Below are positions 9,050-18,219 of a stretch of DNA of 64,000 nt, in pieces. Under the pieces are notes generated by a model. The model was not told the origin of the DNA. It made no database searches and saw nothing but the letters and a program-made list of their open reading frames with translations. Position 1 is the stretch's first letter. Every line of letters begins with the position of its first letter. A program made the position numbers and the translations under genes. Source of the stretch: Streptomyces halobius (GTDB taxonomy: Bacteria > Actinomycetota > Actinomycetes > Streptomycetales > Streptomycetaceae); assembly GCF_023277745.1 (NCBI RefSeq), contig NZ_CP086322.1:1178001-1242000 (forward strand), read 5' to 3'.

Positions 9050-9439
9050 TCAGGCGTCGGGATCGACTTCGGGGTGCGTGAACCGCACAGGCCTGCCCAG
9101 CGCCCGGGCGTAGGCGATCTCGGCCCGGGTGCTGTCTCCGATGTAGTCGCCGACCACGAGCACCTCATCAGCGAGCCGGATCTTCGACCGGTGCAGTTCG
9201 TCGAGTCGAACCTTCAGCGCCTCAGCCTCGACAGGATCGGACCACAGCGCGTGCGGCGACTTCAGATCGCAACCCGGCTTGACGACAATCCTCCCGGCCT
9301 TGGTCTCCCGCAGATCGGCCTCCGCCATCTCGGCCATGAAGCGAGTGGAGCCGCAGATCGCGACGATACGCGGGAAGCCCAGCTGCCTCTTCGCATCGGC
9401 GAGCATCTCCTCGGGGGTGATCACTTGCGGGGACGACAC
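9050..9439 (-). CDS. Short nucleoside deoxyribosyltransferase-like protein
   Basis: 129 residues from a GTG with a near-perfect AGGAGGAACCA site; the frame is open further but without a ribosome site. It has the deoxyribosyltransferase-like Rossmann fold: IVAICGSTRF at the N-terminal strand, ADEVLVVGDYIGDSTRAEIAYARALGRPVRF at the C-terminal half (quoted 9423 side to 9080 side only for the fold), with the conserved Glu in RAEIAYA. Such small proteins bind or cleave nucleosides or nucleotides; many are uncharacterised. Convergent with the acyl operon and only 77 bases from it. Superfamily call good, activity unknown. Confidence 0.65.
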   Translation of the reverse strand: MSSPQVITPEEMLADAKRQLGFPRIVAICGSTRFMAEMAEADLRETKAGRIVVKPGCDLKSPHALWSDPVEAEALKVRLDELHRSKIRLADEVLVVGDYIGDSTRAEIAYARALGRPVRFTHPEVDPDA

Positions 9440-9968
9440 TGGTTCCTCCTGGTGGTGCGGCCCGAGGGGTGCCCGCGGAGACGAAAACGAAGGCATCCAA
9501 GATCATCTCTTGGCGAACGACGTGGACACCCGCGCGCCCGCACTCTATGCGACGAGCACCCCTACCTGGTGCCGCGCCGCCCGCCGGCCAGCCCTACGCC
9601 CCGCCTCTGCGATGCCGAACCGGTCACCCTCACCACGAGAAGCCGGTGTCGGTTACCGCGTTCAACGCCTCGATCAGCCGATTCACGCGGCAGGGCGCTG
9701 CGGTGTCGGCTCGACCGGCCGGTCCCCCGCCGGCAGCTGGTGGTGGTGCCGGGTCGGGCTCGGGTACTGCCACAACCCGAACGAGGGTGGCGCAAGCAGA
9801 TGACCGCATTGACGGAGCGTTGTCCGCCGGCGACCTTGCGGCGCCGCGCTGCACCCGGCGCGGCCCGCCGCAGCTGGCGGCCGCGGTTCATGCCCGCGTC
9901 CTGATCGACCCGACCACCTGCCGCCCGCTCAGCATCTGAGCACTTCGCTGCGCTTCGACGAGGAGACC
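9440..9968. other. Gap without a convincing gene
   Basis: About 530 bases. Several short frames are open on both strands, but none has a ribosome site together with a recognisable domain. The downstream kinase gene has GAGGAGA before its ATG at 9969, so at least its promoter lies here. Confidence 0.4.
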
Positions 9969-11069
9969 ATGTCCACCGCATCTCACCAACCCCCCACCAA
10001 CCCTGTCGCCGCGCCTTCCACACCCGGCCGCACCGCGGAGGGGGCACAGATCAAGGCGGTCGCCGACACGCTCGTGCTCGCGTACGGGATGCACCCGGTA
10101 GACATCACGCGTATCCCGGAGGGCACCGCGACGAACAACTACGCCGTCGTGGACCAGGCGGGCCGGCGGCACTTCGCCAAGGTCTACCGAACTCGGGAGC
10201 ACTTGGATCTGGAGCGGGCGTCGGTCGAACTGTCCGAGTACTGCGCCGACGGAGGTGTCGCGACCGCGCGGGCAACCCGCACGCGCGAGCACGAACTCAT
10301 CGCGACCCAAGGCCCCCTGCCGATGTCCCTGTGGTCGTACGTGCCGCACACCGCGACCGCCGAAGGCGGCCTGAGGGGTGCACGGTGGGCAGCCGTCGGC
10401 ACAGCGATGGGCCGCCTCCACAGTCGGCTCGCCGCTCACCCCGCCGCCGCACCCACCCTGAAACCTGGCGCCGCTGTGTGTGACGTGGCTACCGCACGAG
10501 ACAGCTATGAGGGTCTGATTCTCGCGTTCCAGAGCAAGCCCAGGCTTGGGGAGTTCGAGGCATGGTCGCTGCAGGCGACGCGTGAACGGCAAGCTCTCTT
10601 CGGTGGCGTCGATCGCATCCTCGCTTCGCTTCCACCGCTGACGGTCCAGATCCTGCACGGCGACCTGTCCGGCCCCAACGTCTTGTTGAAGGACGACGAT
10701 GCTGCCGCGTTCGTGGACTTCCGACCGCCCACACCCTGGTACCTCGCCTGGGAAATCGCCCGTCTGGGCTGTGACCCCAGCAGCGTGCTGGCCAACGGTG
10801 TGGAGGGCTGGCTCACCGGATACACCGATCTCACCCTGGCCTACCGGGACGCCAACCCCAAGGCGTCCGTGAACGACCTCGTGTCCTCGCTCCGTGTCGG
10901 CTGTGCAGCCGTGCTCTGCTCGACGTTTCCGTTCTCGGCACCAGTGAAGCGTCCGCACATCGTCGATGCCGCACTTGAGTCCTACGGCAGGGCGCGGCAC
11001 GAGGCCGATCTGATGCTGCTGGACCAGCTACCTGTCTTGGAGGAGGCCCTGCGTGACGCTCTTCGCTGA
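9969..11069 (+). CDS. APH-like phosphotransferase (choline/homoserine kinase type)
   Basis: 366 residues; ATG preceded by GAGGAGACC. It has the protein-kinase-like small-molecule kinase fold: an N-lobe with NNYAV and HFAKVY (the ATP-binding Lys), the catalytic loop ILHGDLSGPNVLL (HxDxxxxN) and AFVDFRPP as the metal-binding Asp. The substrate could be a sugar, amino alcohol or nucleoside-like compound. About 1.6 kb downstream a 100-base stretch (12331-12431) repeats its PTPWYLAWEIARLGCD region, showing that a second copy once existed. Not part of the acyl operon, but same strand. Confidence 0.75.
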   Translation: MSTASHQPPTNPVAAPSTPGRTAEGAQIKAVADTLVLAYGMHPVDITRIPEGTATNNYAVVDQAGRRHFAKVYRTREHLDLERASVELSEYCADGGVATARATRTREHELIATQGPLPMSLWSYVPHTATAEGGLRGARWAAVGTAMGRLHSRLAAHPAAAPTLKPGAAVCDVATARDSYEGLILAFQSKPRLGEFEAWSLQATRERQALFGGVDRILASLPPLTVQILHGDLSGPNVLLKDDDAAAFVDFRPPTPWYLAWEIARLGCDPSSVLANGVEGWLTGYTDLTLAYRDANPKASVNDLVSSLRVGCAAVLCSTFPFSAPVKRPHIVDAALESYGRARHEADLMLLDQLPVLEEALRDALR

Positions 11070-11338
11070 GTTCATGACTCTCATGGCCACGCAAACCGAA
11101 GCCCTGGACAGCGCACCCGACAGTCCGGGCCTGCTGTAGCAGCATGGCAGGCCGGAGGCCTCCATCTGGTGGGCGCGGTAGTGCAGCCAAGGTCGCACGC
11201 GGCGAGGTGTCTCGTCGGTGGTGGGCTGGTTGCCGAAGCCGTCGTAGGGACCGGGTGCTGCGCATGCGGAAGGCGCGGCCGCTGCGCCCCAGAGAGCGGA
11301 GGTGGCGGCCGCGGCGGGTCAGGAGGACTGGGCGGCGA

Positions 11339-11863
11339 TCATCTGGTGAGCTGGTCCACCCGAAGCAGGTCGTCCGGGCCGATGTGGATCGCGGCGACGT
11401 CGGCGAGCCACTGCATCCATACCGGCTCGATGCCGGGCGCAGCCTGGAACTCAACTTCCGTGATGCGCCCCTTGGCGTAGGCGACCGTCCGGTCTGCCAA
11501 TTCCTGCAGGGCGTCGGGCGTGATCCAGCGGACGTTCTTCGTCTCGCGGGCGCTCGGGGTGAGGTCACCGGTGACGGTGGCCTAGTAGATGGTCCAGTCG
11601 TGGCCGGTGCCGCGTGCGCCGGGGAGGCGGCGGCATGGGTTGCCCCGCCAACAGCCGGTGACGTGGGTGAGGCCGGTGACGGTGAGGCCGAGTTCTTCCT
11701 CGACCTCGGCGCGGCCCGCGTCCTCGGCGGTCCCGTGGTCGTCGATGTGGCCGGCGGCTGGTGCCGTGCCGGGCGGGAAGGTGGCGCGGTCGAACATCAG
11801 GAAACGGCCCTCGTGATCGGTGATGACGATGCCGACCGAGGTGTTGTCGCAGGGGGTCTTCAT
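11339..11863 (-). pseudogene. NUDIX hydrolase gene interrupted by an in-frame TAG
   Basis: The frame starts at ATG 11863 with a GAGGAGC site. It has the NUDIX box (GHIDDHGTAEDAGRAEVEEE) around residues 38-57. Translation stops at TAG 11582-11584 after residue 93. The same frame continues for another 80 codons with family-like sequence (VRWITPDALQELADRT) to TGA at 11339. A single base change therefore splits a gene of about 174 codons. The product would hydrolyse nucleoside diphosphate derivatives. The truncated product keeps the NUDIX box but probably not the full fold. Confidence 0.75.
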
Positions 11864-12129
11864 GGTCTCGCTCCTCGTGGGTCCTGAACGTCACCGGCGC
11901 ACGGTGGCACGCCCTGCTTCGCGGAAATCCTGCCAGGGCCAGCGCACCTCGTACGTGGACCACTCCATGCTGGCCCGACCTCCCAGGTCCGGCTCGCCGG
12001 GGAACGCGGGAGCCGGCGCCGAGGCCGTCGCGCCGAGCTCGGGGTGGGGCAGGGGTCACAGGGTGTCGGCCTCGGGGTGCGGGGCGAAGGACAGGGTTGG
12101 GACGGCGTGTGGTCCGCACAGCGGTCGCA
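11864..12129. other. Remnant-bearing spacer upstream of the NUDIX gene
   Basis: On the minus strand, 11889-11970 reads as a short C-terminal-like tail (MEWSTYEVRWPWQDF) ending just before the NUDIX ribosome site. It is probably the end of a lost upstream gene. The rest shows nothing I can name. Confidence 0.3.
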
Positions 12130-12431
12130 GCGTCGTGCCGCTCCCGTACGAACCGCAGGACTTGCCCGAGCTCCCGGTGCGCTGGGTGGACCGCGACGAA
12201 CTCGCGGTCCTGGACACCCCCGCCAACACCAAGGTCCTCGGAACTCACCTCTTCGACGTCATCGATGCCGCCACACGACCGAACTCCGCAGCCGCAGAGA
12301 GGAGCCGTCCGCTTACGGCGTATGCGGATCCACCCACGCCCGGCTACCTCGCCTGGGACATCGCTCGTCTTGGCTGTGACCCCAAGAGCGTGCTGGACGA
12401 CAGTGCGGAGAGCTGGCTCACCGGATACACC
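12130..12431 (+). pseudogene. Chimeric remnant: NUDIX-like tail joined to a kinase fragment
   Basis: One frame first reads a NUDIX-type C-terminus (LPVRWVDRDELAVLDT). After a short link it reads PTPGYLAWDIARLGCD followed by a GWLTGYT-like end, which closely matches the intact kinase at 9969-11069 (its 10731-10830 part). There is no start site and no full domain. It is a recombination product of two degraded genes. Confidence 0.55.
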
Positions 12432-12549
12432 GCGCGGGGGCGACCGTGGCCATGCCCTCATCCTACCCGAGGAACCCGGGGCGGCACCGCGTTCCGCCAT
12501 CGAATCCGTCGCGGACACGCCCCGTCTGTGAGCTGCGGTGATGGTGAGG

Positions 12550-13332
12550 TCACAGGCCGGTGAGGATCCGCGCCAACTCGTCAACGAGCACGATGAGTCC
12601 CGTACGTTCGGCTCCGTGACGGCCGCGGCGAAACCCGCGTCGGCGGCCGCCGTAGGCGGCCTGGACCGCACTGAGCTGCGCCCACCGCCGTGCGCGTTCC
12701 CGATCGAGCTCGGCGGCACTGGTGAAGGCGTCGAGGGTGCGGTCGATTCCCCTGGCCAGGTCCCCCTGCTCGGCGAGGACGACCGACCGGGACTTGGTCA
12801 GCGTGCCGCAGTCGTACGCCCGGTCACCCACCCAGCCCTTCGGGTCGACGGCCAACCAGGGCTCTCGGGTACCCGCCAGGATGTTCCGCGCGTTCAGGTC
12901 GCCGTGGATGAGGGTGTCCGGCTGGTGGAGCGCGAGCTCGCGAACCGTCGCCGTCGCGGCCTGCACCGTCCAGGACGGCAGAGCGTCGGGGAAGTCCCGG
13001 GCGTCCTGACGCAGTTGCTCCTCCCACTCGGCGGCCCGGTCTTGAAGCCGGGGCAGTCCGGCTGGCGCGGGGACGGCGAGGCGACTGCTGACGCTCCCCG
13101 CGATCGCCGCCACCTCTTCGCCCTGCGCGGCCTGGGCCAGCGTCGTGAGGTGCGCCCGCTCCAGGAGCATGGCGTACCGGTCATCGTCCCGCTCGTGCAG
13201 CAGGACCGCTCCGCGCCCGCCCCAGGCCGAGAGCGCGTCCGGCTCGAACCGATTCTCGGGATGGGTGCCGGGGCGTCCGGCGGTGGCCGACCAGCGCCGG
13301 ACGCCCGGCGGTTCAGGCGCCGGCCGCGGCAA
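12550..13332 (-). pseudogene. APH(6)/hydroxyurea-type kinase, N-terminally truncated
   Basis: 260 codons. The C-terminal two thirds match the aminoglycoside/hydroxyurea resistance kinase family: ALSAWGGRGAVLL, LIHGDLNARNILAG (catalytic loop) and LAVDPKGWVGDRAYD. The family normally has some 60-70 more residues at the N-terminus; here they are replaced by unrelated sequence overlapping the end of the SGNH fragment. No good ribosome site. The ATP-binding lobe is incomplete, so it is probably inactive. Confidence 0.65.
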
Positions 13333-13898
13333 GCGCGGCGTCGCGCTCCAGGAGCGGGTAGTCGAGGAGCTTGTTGACGATCTGGTGTTCGGCGAGGAGC
13401 CGTTCGGCCTGCTGGAGCAGGACAGTGTCGCCGAGCTCGGTCAGGTGTACCCCATCGCTCCACAGGCCGCCCGGGTCCTCGCCGCCGGCGACGGCACCAG
13501 CAGGGGCAAGGTGCCGGGCGGCTGCGGTGAAGGGCGTCCAGACGTCCGGGAACTGCGCGCCGTGCGCGGCGGCGGCCGCGCGGGCGGCGTCGTTGTAGAG
13601 GGCGAGTTCGGTGTTCATGGCGGCCACGGTGCCGGGGTCCTCGACGGGCCCGAACGGGGTCTCGCTCACGACGATGATCGTGCGGGTGTAGCCGCCGAGC
13701 CGGTCGAGCATCGCGTCGAAGTGGCGGGTGTACTCGTCGAGGTCGACCGCCTCCGGCATCCGGTTCTGGAAGCGGCGCCAGACGTCGTTGATCCCCGCGC
13801 CGAGGAAGGCCAGGTCGTAGTCGGTGCCGGTGGTGGCCCGGTCGCCTTCGACGATGCGGAGGCCGCTGGTGAGGGGGCGGCGCCGTGCCGGGGCGCAG
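13313..13898 (-). pseudogene. SGNH/GDSL hydrolase fragment lacking its N-terminus
   Basis: The frame carries block III-like GAGINDVWRRF and the C-terminal Asp-His block SDGVHLTELGDTVL of SGNH hydrolases. The N-terminal GDS block with the catalytic Ser is missing. The homology stops exactly at the 12-bp stem-loop at 13900-13930, suggesting a recombination or insertion joint. Without the nucleophile it cannot be an active esterase. Confidence 0.6.
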
Positions 13899-13899
13899 T

Positions 13900-13930
13900 C
13901 GGAGCGCCACCGCGAAGAGGTGGCGCTCCG
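13900..13930. repeat. Perfect 12-bp inverted repeat, 7-base loop
   Basis: CGGAGCGCCACC and its exact complement flank GCGAAGA. There is no T-run. It sits at the point where the SGNH homology ends, so it may be a recombination joint or an element end rather than a terminator. Confidence 0.6.
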
Positions 13931-14517
13931 GCGTGATGGGGTCTGGATCCGCGACGCCAGAATCGAGTGACCTGCTTCTTGGTCAGAGCCTCGACCGTCC
14001 CGGCCCCGATGACTTGGGCCTGGGGCCGCCAGTCGGCCCCAGTTCCTGACCTACGCGCGCACAGGATGCGATCGCATAGGGCCCAAAGGTCTATTCCACG
14101 GCGCGCGGTGCCCACCAGCATGCGACCGAGGCTGACATGCATGGCGAGCTACAGACATTCAGGAGCTAAGGGATTCGACAAGATGTCGATAGCGATCGAC
14201 TGGGCAAGTGAGTGGCGGCTCACCCCAAAGAGCGGAAGATCCTGATTGACGAGTCGATACGCCAGTCGTTAGGCTTTCAGAGTGAGCTTTGATAGGCGAA
14301 CCGGAGCATCACCCATGAGGACTTGACACACACCAGGAACCGACTCGACATCATCGCTGCAGCACAGCGTCGGCAGTGCCGCAGCTTCAAGGTGCACTCC
14401 GCGCTGACACGCAAGGTCCAGCCGTCTACGAGTTCGTACAAGTTCCTGCGCTCGCTTCATGCCCGGGTGCCTCCCAGCTGACGCAGCACCCCAACAGCCC
14501 CAGAAGGAAGAGGTGCC
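13931..14517. other. Gap upstream of the excisionase gene
   Basis: About 590 bases with no supported gene. It is less GC-rich than its surroundings and has short inverted motifs near 14435 (GTTCGTACAAGTTC). It could hold regulatory or arm-type integrase sites of the element that follows. Confidence 0.35.
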
Positions 14518-14874
14518 ATGACTAGCCCCGAAACGAAGCGCACCGGTGCCGAGCGCGAGGCCATGATCGATGCGGCCATACGGGCCCTTGCGCAGGGCGA
14601 GGTGACGCTCGACCCGGGGGAAGCGGCCCGCGTCATCGGCTGCGGCGAGAGGTGGCTACGGGATGGGGCCAACCAGCGCGGCTTCCCTCACCACCGCTTC
14701 GGCAAATTTCTGCGGTTCAGCCTCCAGGACTGCCGCGAAATCCGGGAGATGAACGCCGAAAAGGGTCGGCCGTCGGCACTGGCCAAGGCCCGCCGCCGCA
14801 AGGCCACTCCACGTAAGCCCACTGGCAGCGGCCCGGCTACGCCGGCCACCGTCCGGTTCAAGCCCGCCGCGTGA
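14518..14874 (+). CDS. Excisionase-like helix-turn-helix protein
   Basis: 118 residues; ATG with AGAAGGAAGAGG upstream. Residues 30-75 form a MerR/Xis-type winged helix (DPGEAARVIGCGERWLRDG, then FPHHRFGKFLRFSL). A basic tail rich in Lys, Arg, Pro and Ala follows. It lies just before a tyrosine recombinase gene, as excisionases do in actinomycete integrative elements. The predicted role is to bind attachment-site DNA and direct excision. Confidence 0.7.
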   Translation: MTSPETKRTGAEREAMIDAAIRALAQGEVTLDPGEAARVIGCGERWLRDGANQRGFPHHRFGKFLRFSLQDCREIREMNAEKGRPSALAKARRRKATPRKPTGSGPATPATVRFKPAA

Positions 14875-14931
14875 GGTGATCCCTAAGGGTATGCCGCGAC
14901 CGGCAGCCTCACCCCGACTCGCTTCTCCCGA

Positions 14932-14973
14932 CCCGCCCTGACGTGAGAAAACTCCCGGACCAGGGCGGGTTTT
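14932..14973 (+). terminator. Rho-independent terminator after the excisionase gene
   Basis: CCCGCCCTG and CAGGGCGGG pair perfectly (9 bp, 20-base loop) and are followed by TTTT. It would separate excisionase from integrase transcription. Confidence 0.7.
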
Positions 14974-15207
14974 CCCATGCCCGGCAACCTGCACGTCACC
15001 CCAACGCGGCTTCCGTGACTCACCAAGTGATGGTGTGTCCGTTGCGGACGGTCCGAGTCATGGGGGGGTATCCCGGCCGTTCCACGCCAGGCTCCGGGCC
15101 GCGTCCAAGGGGTGCATGCCTGATCCCCGCAGTCCCACACCCCGCGACACATCTGCCTCATTCAACTGCCGAACTCTGCCCCTACCGCCCAGAAAGAGAG
15201 ACACCTG

Positions 15208-16575
15208 ATGCCCTACACCGAGTGGCGCGGCAACTTCTGCCGCGTCCGCTGGAAGACCGGCCGCATCAAGCCGAACGGGAAGCCCGAGTACGACAGCCAG
15301 GGTGGCTTCACCGACGAGGAGGTCGCCTACGCGTACGGACTGGACCGGGAATCCGACGTTCGCAACGCGCGCTACATAAGCCGCCGCGACGGAAGCATCC
15401 TCATGTCCACCTACTGCCCCAAGTGGCTCAAGACGCAGGACGTCGGGCACCTGCGATGGCGAACGATCGACGGCATCCTGCGCAACCACATCGTGCCCTA
15501 CTGGGGCGAGACCTCCGTGGGCGACATCAAGGCCTCCGACTACCGCGCATGGAGTCTCCATCTGGACGCCCAGCCCGGTGTCGGTGACGCGTACGCCAGA
15601 GAGATTCGGCTCGTGTTCAGCATGATCATGGACGATGCGGTCGATGACAGCCTACGGGCCGAATCACCGGTGAAGAAGAAGTCCCGACGCGGCAAGTACA
15701 CGAAGAAGCCCCGGGAGAAGAAGCAGGACATGCAGATAAAGGAGGTGCACCAACTTGCCCTCAATGCACTTACCTTCTGGGGCTTCGCCGGTTATGTCTT
15801 TTTCCTGACGATGCCGTTCACGGTCATGCGGCCTGCCGAGCTCTACGCTCTGCGCCGCGAGTTCTGCCACCCGAACTGGCCGGCCTCAGACCCCGACCTT
15901 GAGCGGCGGAAAGAAGCCCTGGAGCGCTACGGGCCAACGGCACTGCCCGCGTTGCGCGTCCAGTGGCAGTTCCAACGCGAGTTCGGCAAGGGACCGGTGA
16001 AGCTCTTCCCGCCAAAATATGAATCCCATCGAAGTCTCTCCCTCCCCGGATTCCTTGCGGAGCTGCACACGGCGCTCCTCGCCACCCATGATCACGAGTA
16101 CCTGTTCCCGGCCATTGGCGGCGGGCTACTGGCCAACGCAAACTTCAGCTACTCCTACTGGCAGCCGGTCTCGCGCGGTCGACCGGCCTCCGAGGAGTTC
16201 GAGAGGGTTCGCCTGGGCCAGCCCCAACTGGTCACCTCCCGCCGTCCCCTTCCGGAGGTCCCTGCGACCGCGTACGCCGGGAAGCGGCTGTACCTGCTTC
16301 GTCACGGCGGCAAGGAGTGGTTGGACGAAGATCGACACAGTCGCATCGCCGTGGAGACCCGCATGGGCCACGAGGTCGCCGGCGTGGAAGGTCTCTACTC
16401 GCACGTTACCCTGACCATGGAGCAGGAGATTGCCGATTCGCTGCAAACCAGGTGGCTGCGCTTCGTGGCCAGCGAGGGAGAGCACTGGAAGGTGCCATCT
16501 CCCACTGCTCTCCCATTCGATCTTGAAGAGTGGTGGAAACAGCAGGTCAAAGCCGCTCAGGACCTCGACGCTTGA
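15208..16575 (+). CDS. int: Tyrosine recombinase (integrase)
   Basis: 455 residues; ATG after AGAAAGAGAG. The N-terminal SAM-like core-binding domain (residues about 70-150, VPYWGETSVGDIKASDYRAW) is followed by the catalytic domain: first Arg in FTVMRPAELYALR, LLRHGGKEW region, HxxR-like RHSRIAVETRMGH, and the nucleophile Tyr in VEGLYSHVT. Length is normal for actinomycete plasmid or ICE integrases. Its stop is directly joined to the 3' end of uppP, which suggests the insertion site. It would move the element that also carries the excisionase. Confidence 0.9.
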   Translation: MPYTEWRGNFCRVRWKTGRIKPNGKPEYDSQGGFTDEEVAYAYGLDRESDVRNARYISRRDGSILMSTYCPKWLKTQDVGHLRWRTIDGILRNHIVPYWGETSVGDIKASDYRAWSLHLDAQPGVGDAYAREIRLVFSMIMDDAVDDSLRAESPVKKKSRRGKYTKKPREKKQDMQIKEVHQLALNALTFWGFAGYVFFLTMPFTVMRPAELYALRREFCHPNWPASDPDLERRKEALERYGPTALPALRVQWQFQREFGKGPVKLFPPKYESHRSLSLPGFLAELHTALLATHDHEYLFPAIGGGLLANANFSYSYWQPVSRGRPASEEFERVRLGQPQLVTSRRPLPEVPATAYAGKRLYLLRHGGKEWLDEDRHSRIAVETRMGHEVAGVEGLYSHVTLTMEQEIADSLQTRWLRFVASEGEHWKVPSPTALPFDLEEWWKQQVKAAQDLDA

Positions 16576-16709
16576 ACTGGTTCATGAAGTTCATCTCCAC
16601 CAAGAGCTTTATGCCTTTCGTCATCTACCGCATCGTGCTGGGCATCGTCCTCTTCGTCCTGATCGCGGCCGGTGTGCTGGCCCCGGACGCGGGCGAAACG
16701 GCGGGCTGA
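16572..16709 (+). pseudogene. uppP: 3' fragment of undecaprenyl-diphosphatase gene
   Basis: 45 codons overlapping the integrase stop and ending in TGA. They read NWFMKFISTKSFMPFVIYR followed by a hydrophobic helix and LAPDAGETAG, the typical last transmembrane segment and tail of Streptomyces UppP (BacA). The rest of the gene is absent. The integrative element probably recombined inside uppP and left this 3' piece behind; the attachment core should lie near its start. Confidence 0.75.
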
Positions 16710-16711
16710 GG

Positions 16712-16797
16712 GGCGGTCAGCCCCTGCGTGAGCGGGGTCGGGCGTGGCACCGGGTTCCACTCGCTCCACGAGGCGGTCAGCCCGTGCGTGAGCGGGG
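16712..16797. repeat. Two 26-base direct repeats, 60-base period
   Basis: GGCGGTCAGCCC, then C or G, then TGCGTGAGCGGGG occurs at 16712 and again at 16772, one mismatch apart, with a 34-base spacer. A looser third copy may begin at 16829. It resembles a type I-E CRISPR repeat in size and GC stem, but there are only two clear copies and no cas genes. Confidence 0.4.
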
Positions 16798-16906
16798 GGG
16801 CAGGGGCCGGATACGACGGCGTGCGCACGGCGGTGCAGCGGCTGCGCGAGGCCGCCGCGCGGGACAGGATCGAGCTGTCCTCGTCCGCCGAGACCACGGG
16901 TAGCCG

Positions 16907-17720
16907 ATGTCCAGCAGCCCCAGCGACGTACCGACTCCCCCGCCGGCCGGTGCCGGCAACGGTCCCGCCGTCTCCCGTCCGGAGTTCGACGCGCTGTTCG
17001 CGAGGGCCGTACGTGGGGCCGCTGGGCTCCCGCCGACCGCGGCACCTGGAACCGGGTGACCGCGGACGGCGTACGGCGGGCCACCGCGCTTGCGGTCCGC
17101 AACGGTCGTCCCGCTGGGGCGTCCCTGGAGCACGGCGCCCGGACCGGACAACAGCAAACCCGCTCTGCACTACATGTCGGGCTTCGGGGACACCGCGGCT
17201 CCGGCCCCTGAACCCACCACCTACAAGGACGTCATCGCCGCCGACTACCACGGCACGGCCGTCAGCCATCTGGACGCGCTGTCCCATATCGCCTATCGCG
17301 GACTGCTCTACGACGGCCGCCCGGCGCGCGAACTTGTGGACGCCCACGGTGCCCGCTTCGGTGACGTTGCAGCGCTCGCGCGCTCGTGACAAGAGCCGTG
17401 CTGCTCGACCTGCCCGTCGTCCTGGGGGCCGATGGCTGGAACCCGGGCGGGCTGTGCACGCCCGGATTCCAGGGCGGGCTGTGCACGCCGAGGACATCGT
17501 GGCCGCGGAACGGGCACTCGACGTCACGATCGGCGAGGGCGATGCGGTGCCGTTCCGGTCCGGGAGCCTCCGCCGCCGCCGGGAGCTGGGGCTGGAATCC
17601 CGACGAGGCGAGCGCGGGGCCGCATGTGGACGCCGTGCCCCTGCCGGCCGAGCGCGGCATCGTCCTGCTCGGCGGCGACGGCGACAGTGACGTACGGCCC
17701 TCGCCCGACGAATTCAACCG
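16907..17720 (+). pseudogene. Cyclase-family (kynurenine-formamidase-like) gene with several frameshifts
   Basis: Reading across three frames gives a cyclase-family (PF04199-type) protein: ATG 16907, WAPADRGTWNRVT, LHYMSGFGDT, the metal site region GTAVSHLDALSHIAY, then RAVLLDLPVVLGADGW and a late GPHVDAVPLPAERGI. At least three shifts and a partial 18-base tandem duplication (GGGCGGGCTGTGCACGCC near 17450 and 17472) break the gene. It cannot yield a full product. The original enzyme would have been a metal-dependent hydrolase. Confidence 0.65.
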
Positions 17721-18219
17721 CGCATTCTCCGGCAGGCCAGCCAGCGGGTATGTCGCGCCCGTGCCATCGCCACGGCCGCCAACAGCGGTGCGAAGACGAC
17801 GTGGGATCCGCCCGGCTACCGCGCGGCGTACCGGAAGATCTGGGGAAGATGAGCGCCCAGAAAAACCCACGGCCTCCGCTCACCTCACCCACCCCACCTC
17901 ACCAACGTCGCTTCTCCCAGCGCCACTTCGCATCACGCCCGGCCTCCAGCGGCGGCACCGTACGGAATGCCTGGTCGGAGCCCGCCGAACGTATGGCGAT
18001 GCGCGCCGCCGGACGGAGCCGCGCCCGCCATCCGGCCGGTCGAGCAGCGGCGCGCGTTGCTCGACGGTCCAGTCGGCGAGCGTGGCACGCGTCCGGAGGA
18101 GCAGCTCGGATATTGACAGGAACGACGGTAAGGGCGACCACTGACAATGGCGGCACTCAACGGGACAAGGCGGTGGCCGGCCCTACGCTCCCGCCGGTCG
18201 TCTGACGAGGGGGGACGTA
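17721..18219. other. Remnant-rich gap
   Basis: Around 17746-17848 one frame reads like a protein C-terminus (TTWDPPGYRAAYRKIWG then stop). No start, ribosome site or full domain is visible. The rest shows nothing I can support. Confidence 0.3.

Noticed and set aside
6908..9904. Rightward frame of nearly 1000 codons
   Set aside because: Runs in the wrong phase through three well-supported genes; Arg/Pro-rich shadow translation typical of high-GC DNA.
13666..14142. Leftward frame of 158 codons over the stem-loop
   Set aside because: Only its upstream third is outside known remnants; no ribosome site or domain, and it enters the SGNH region in the wrong phase.
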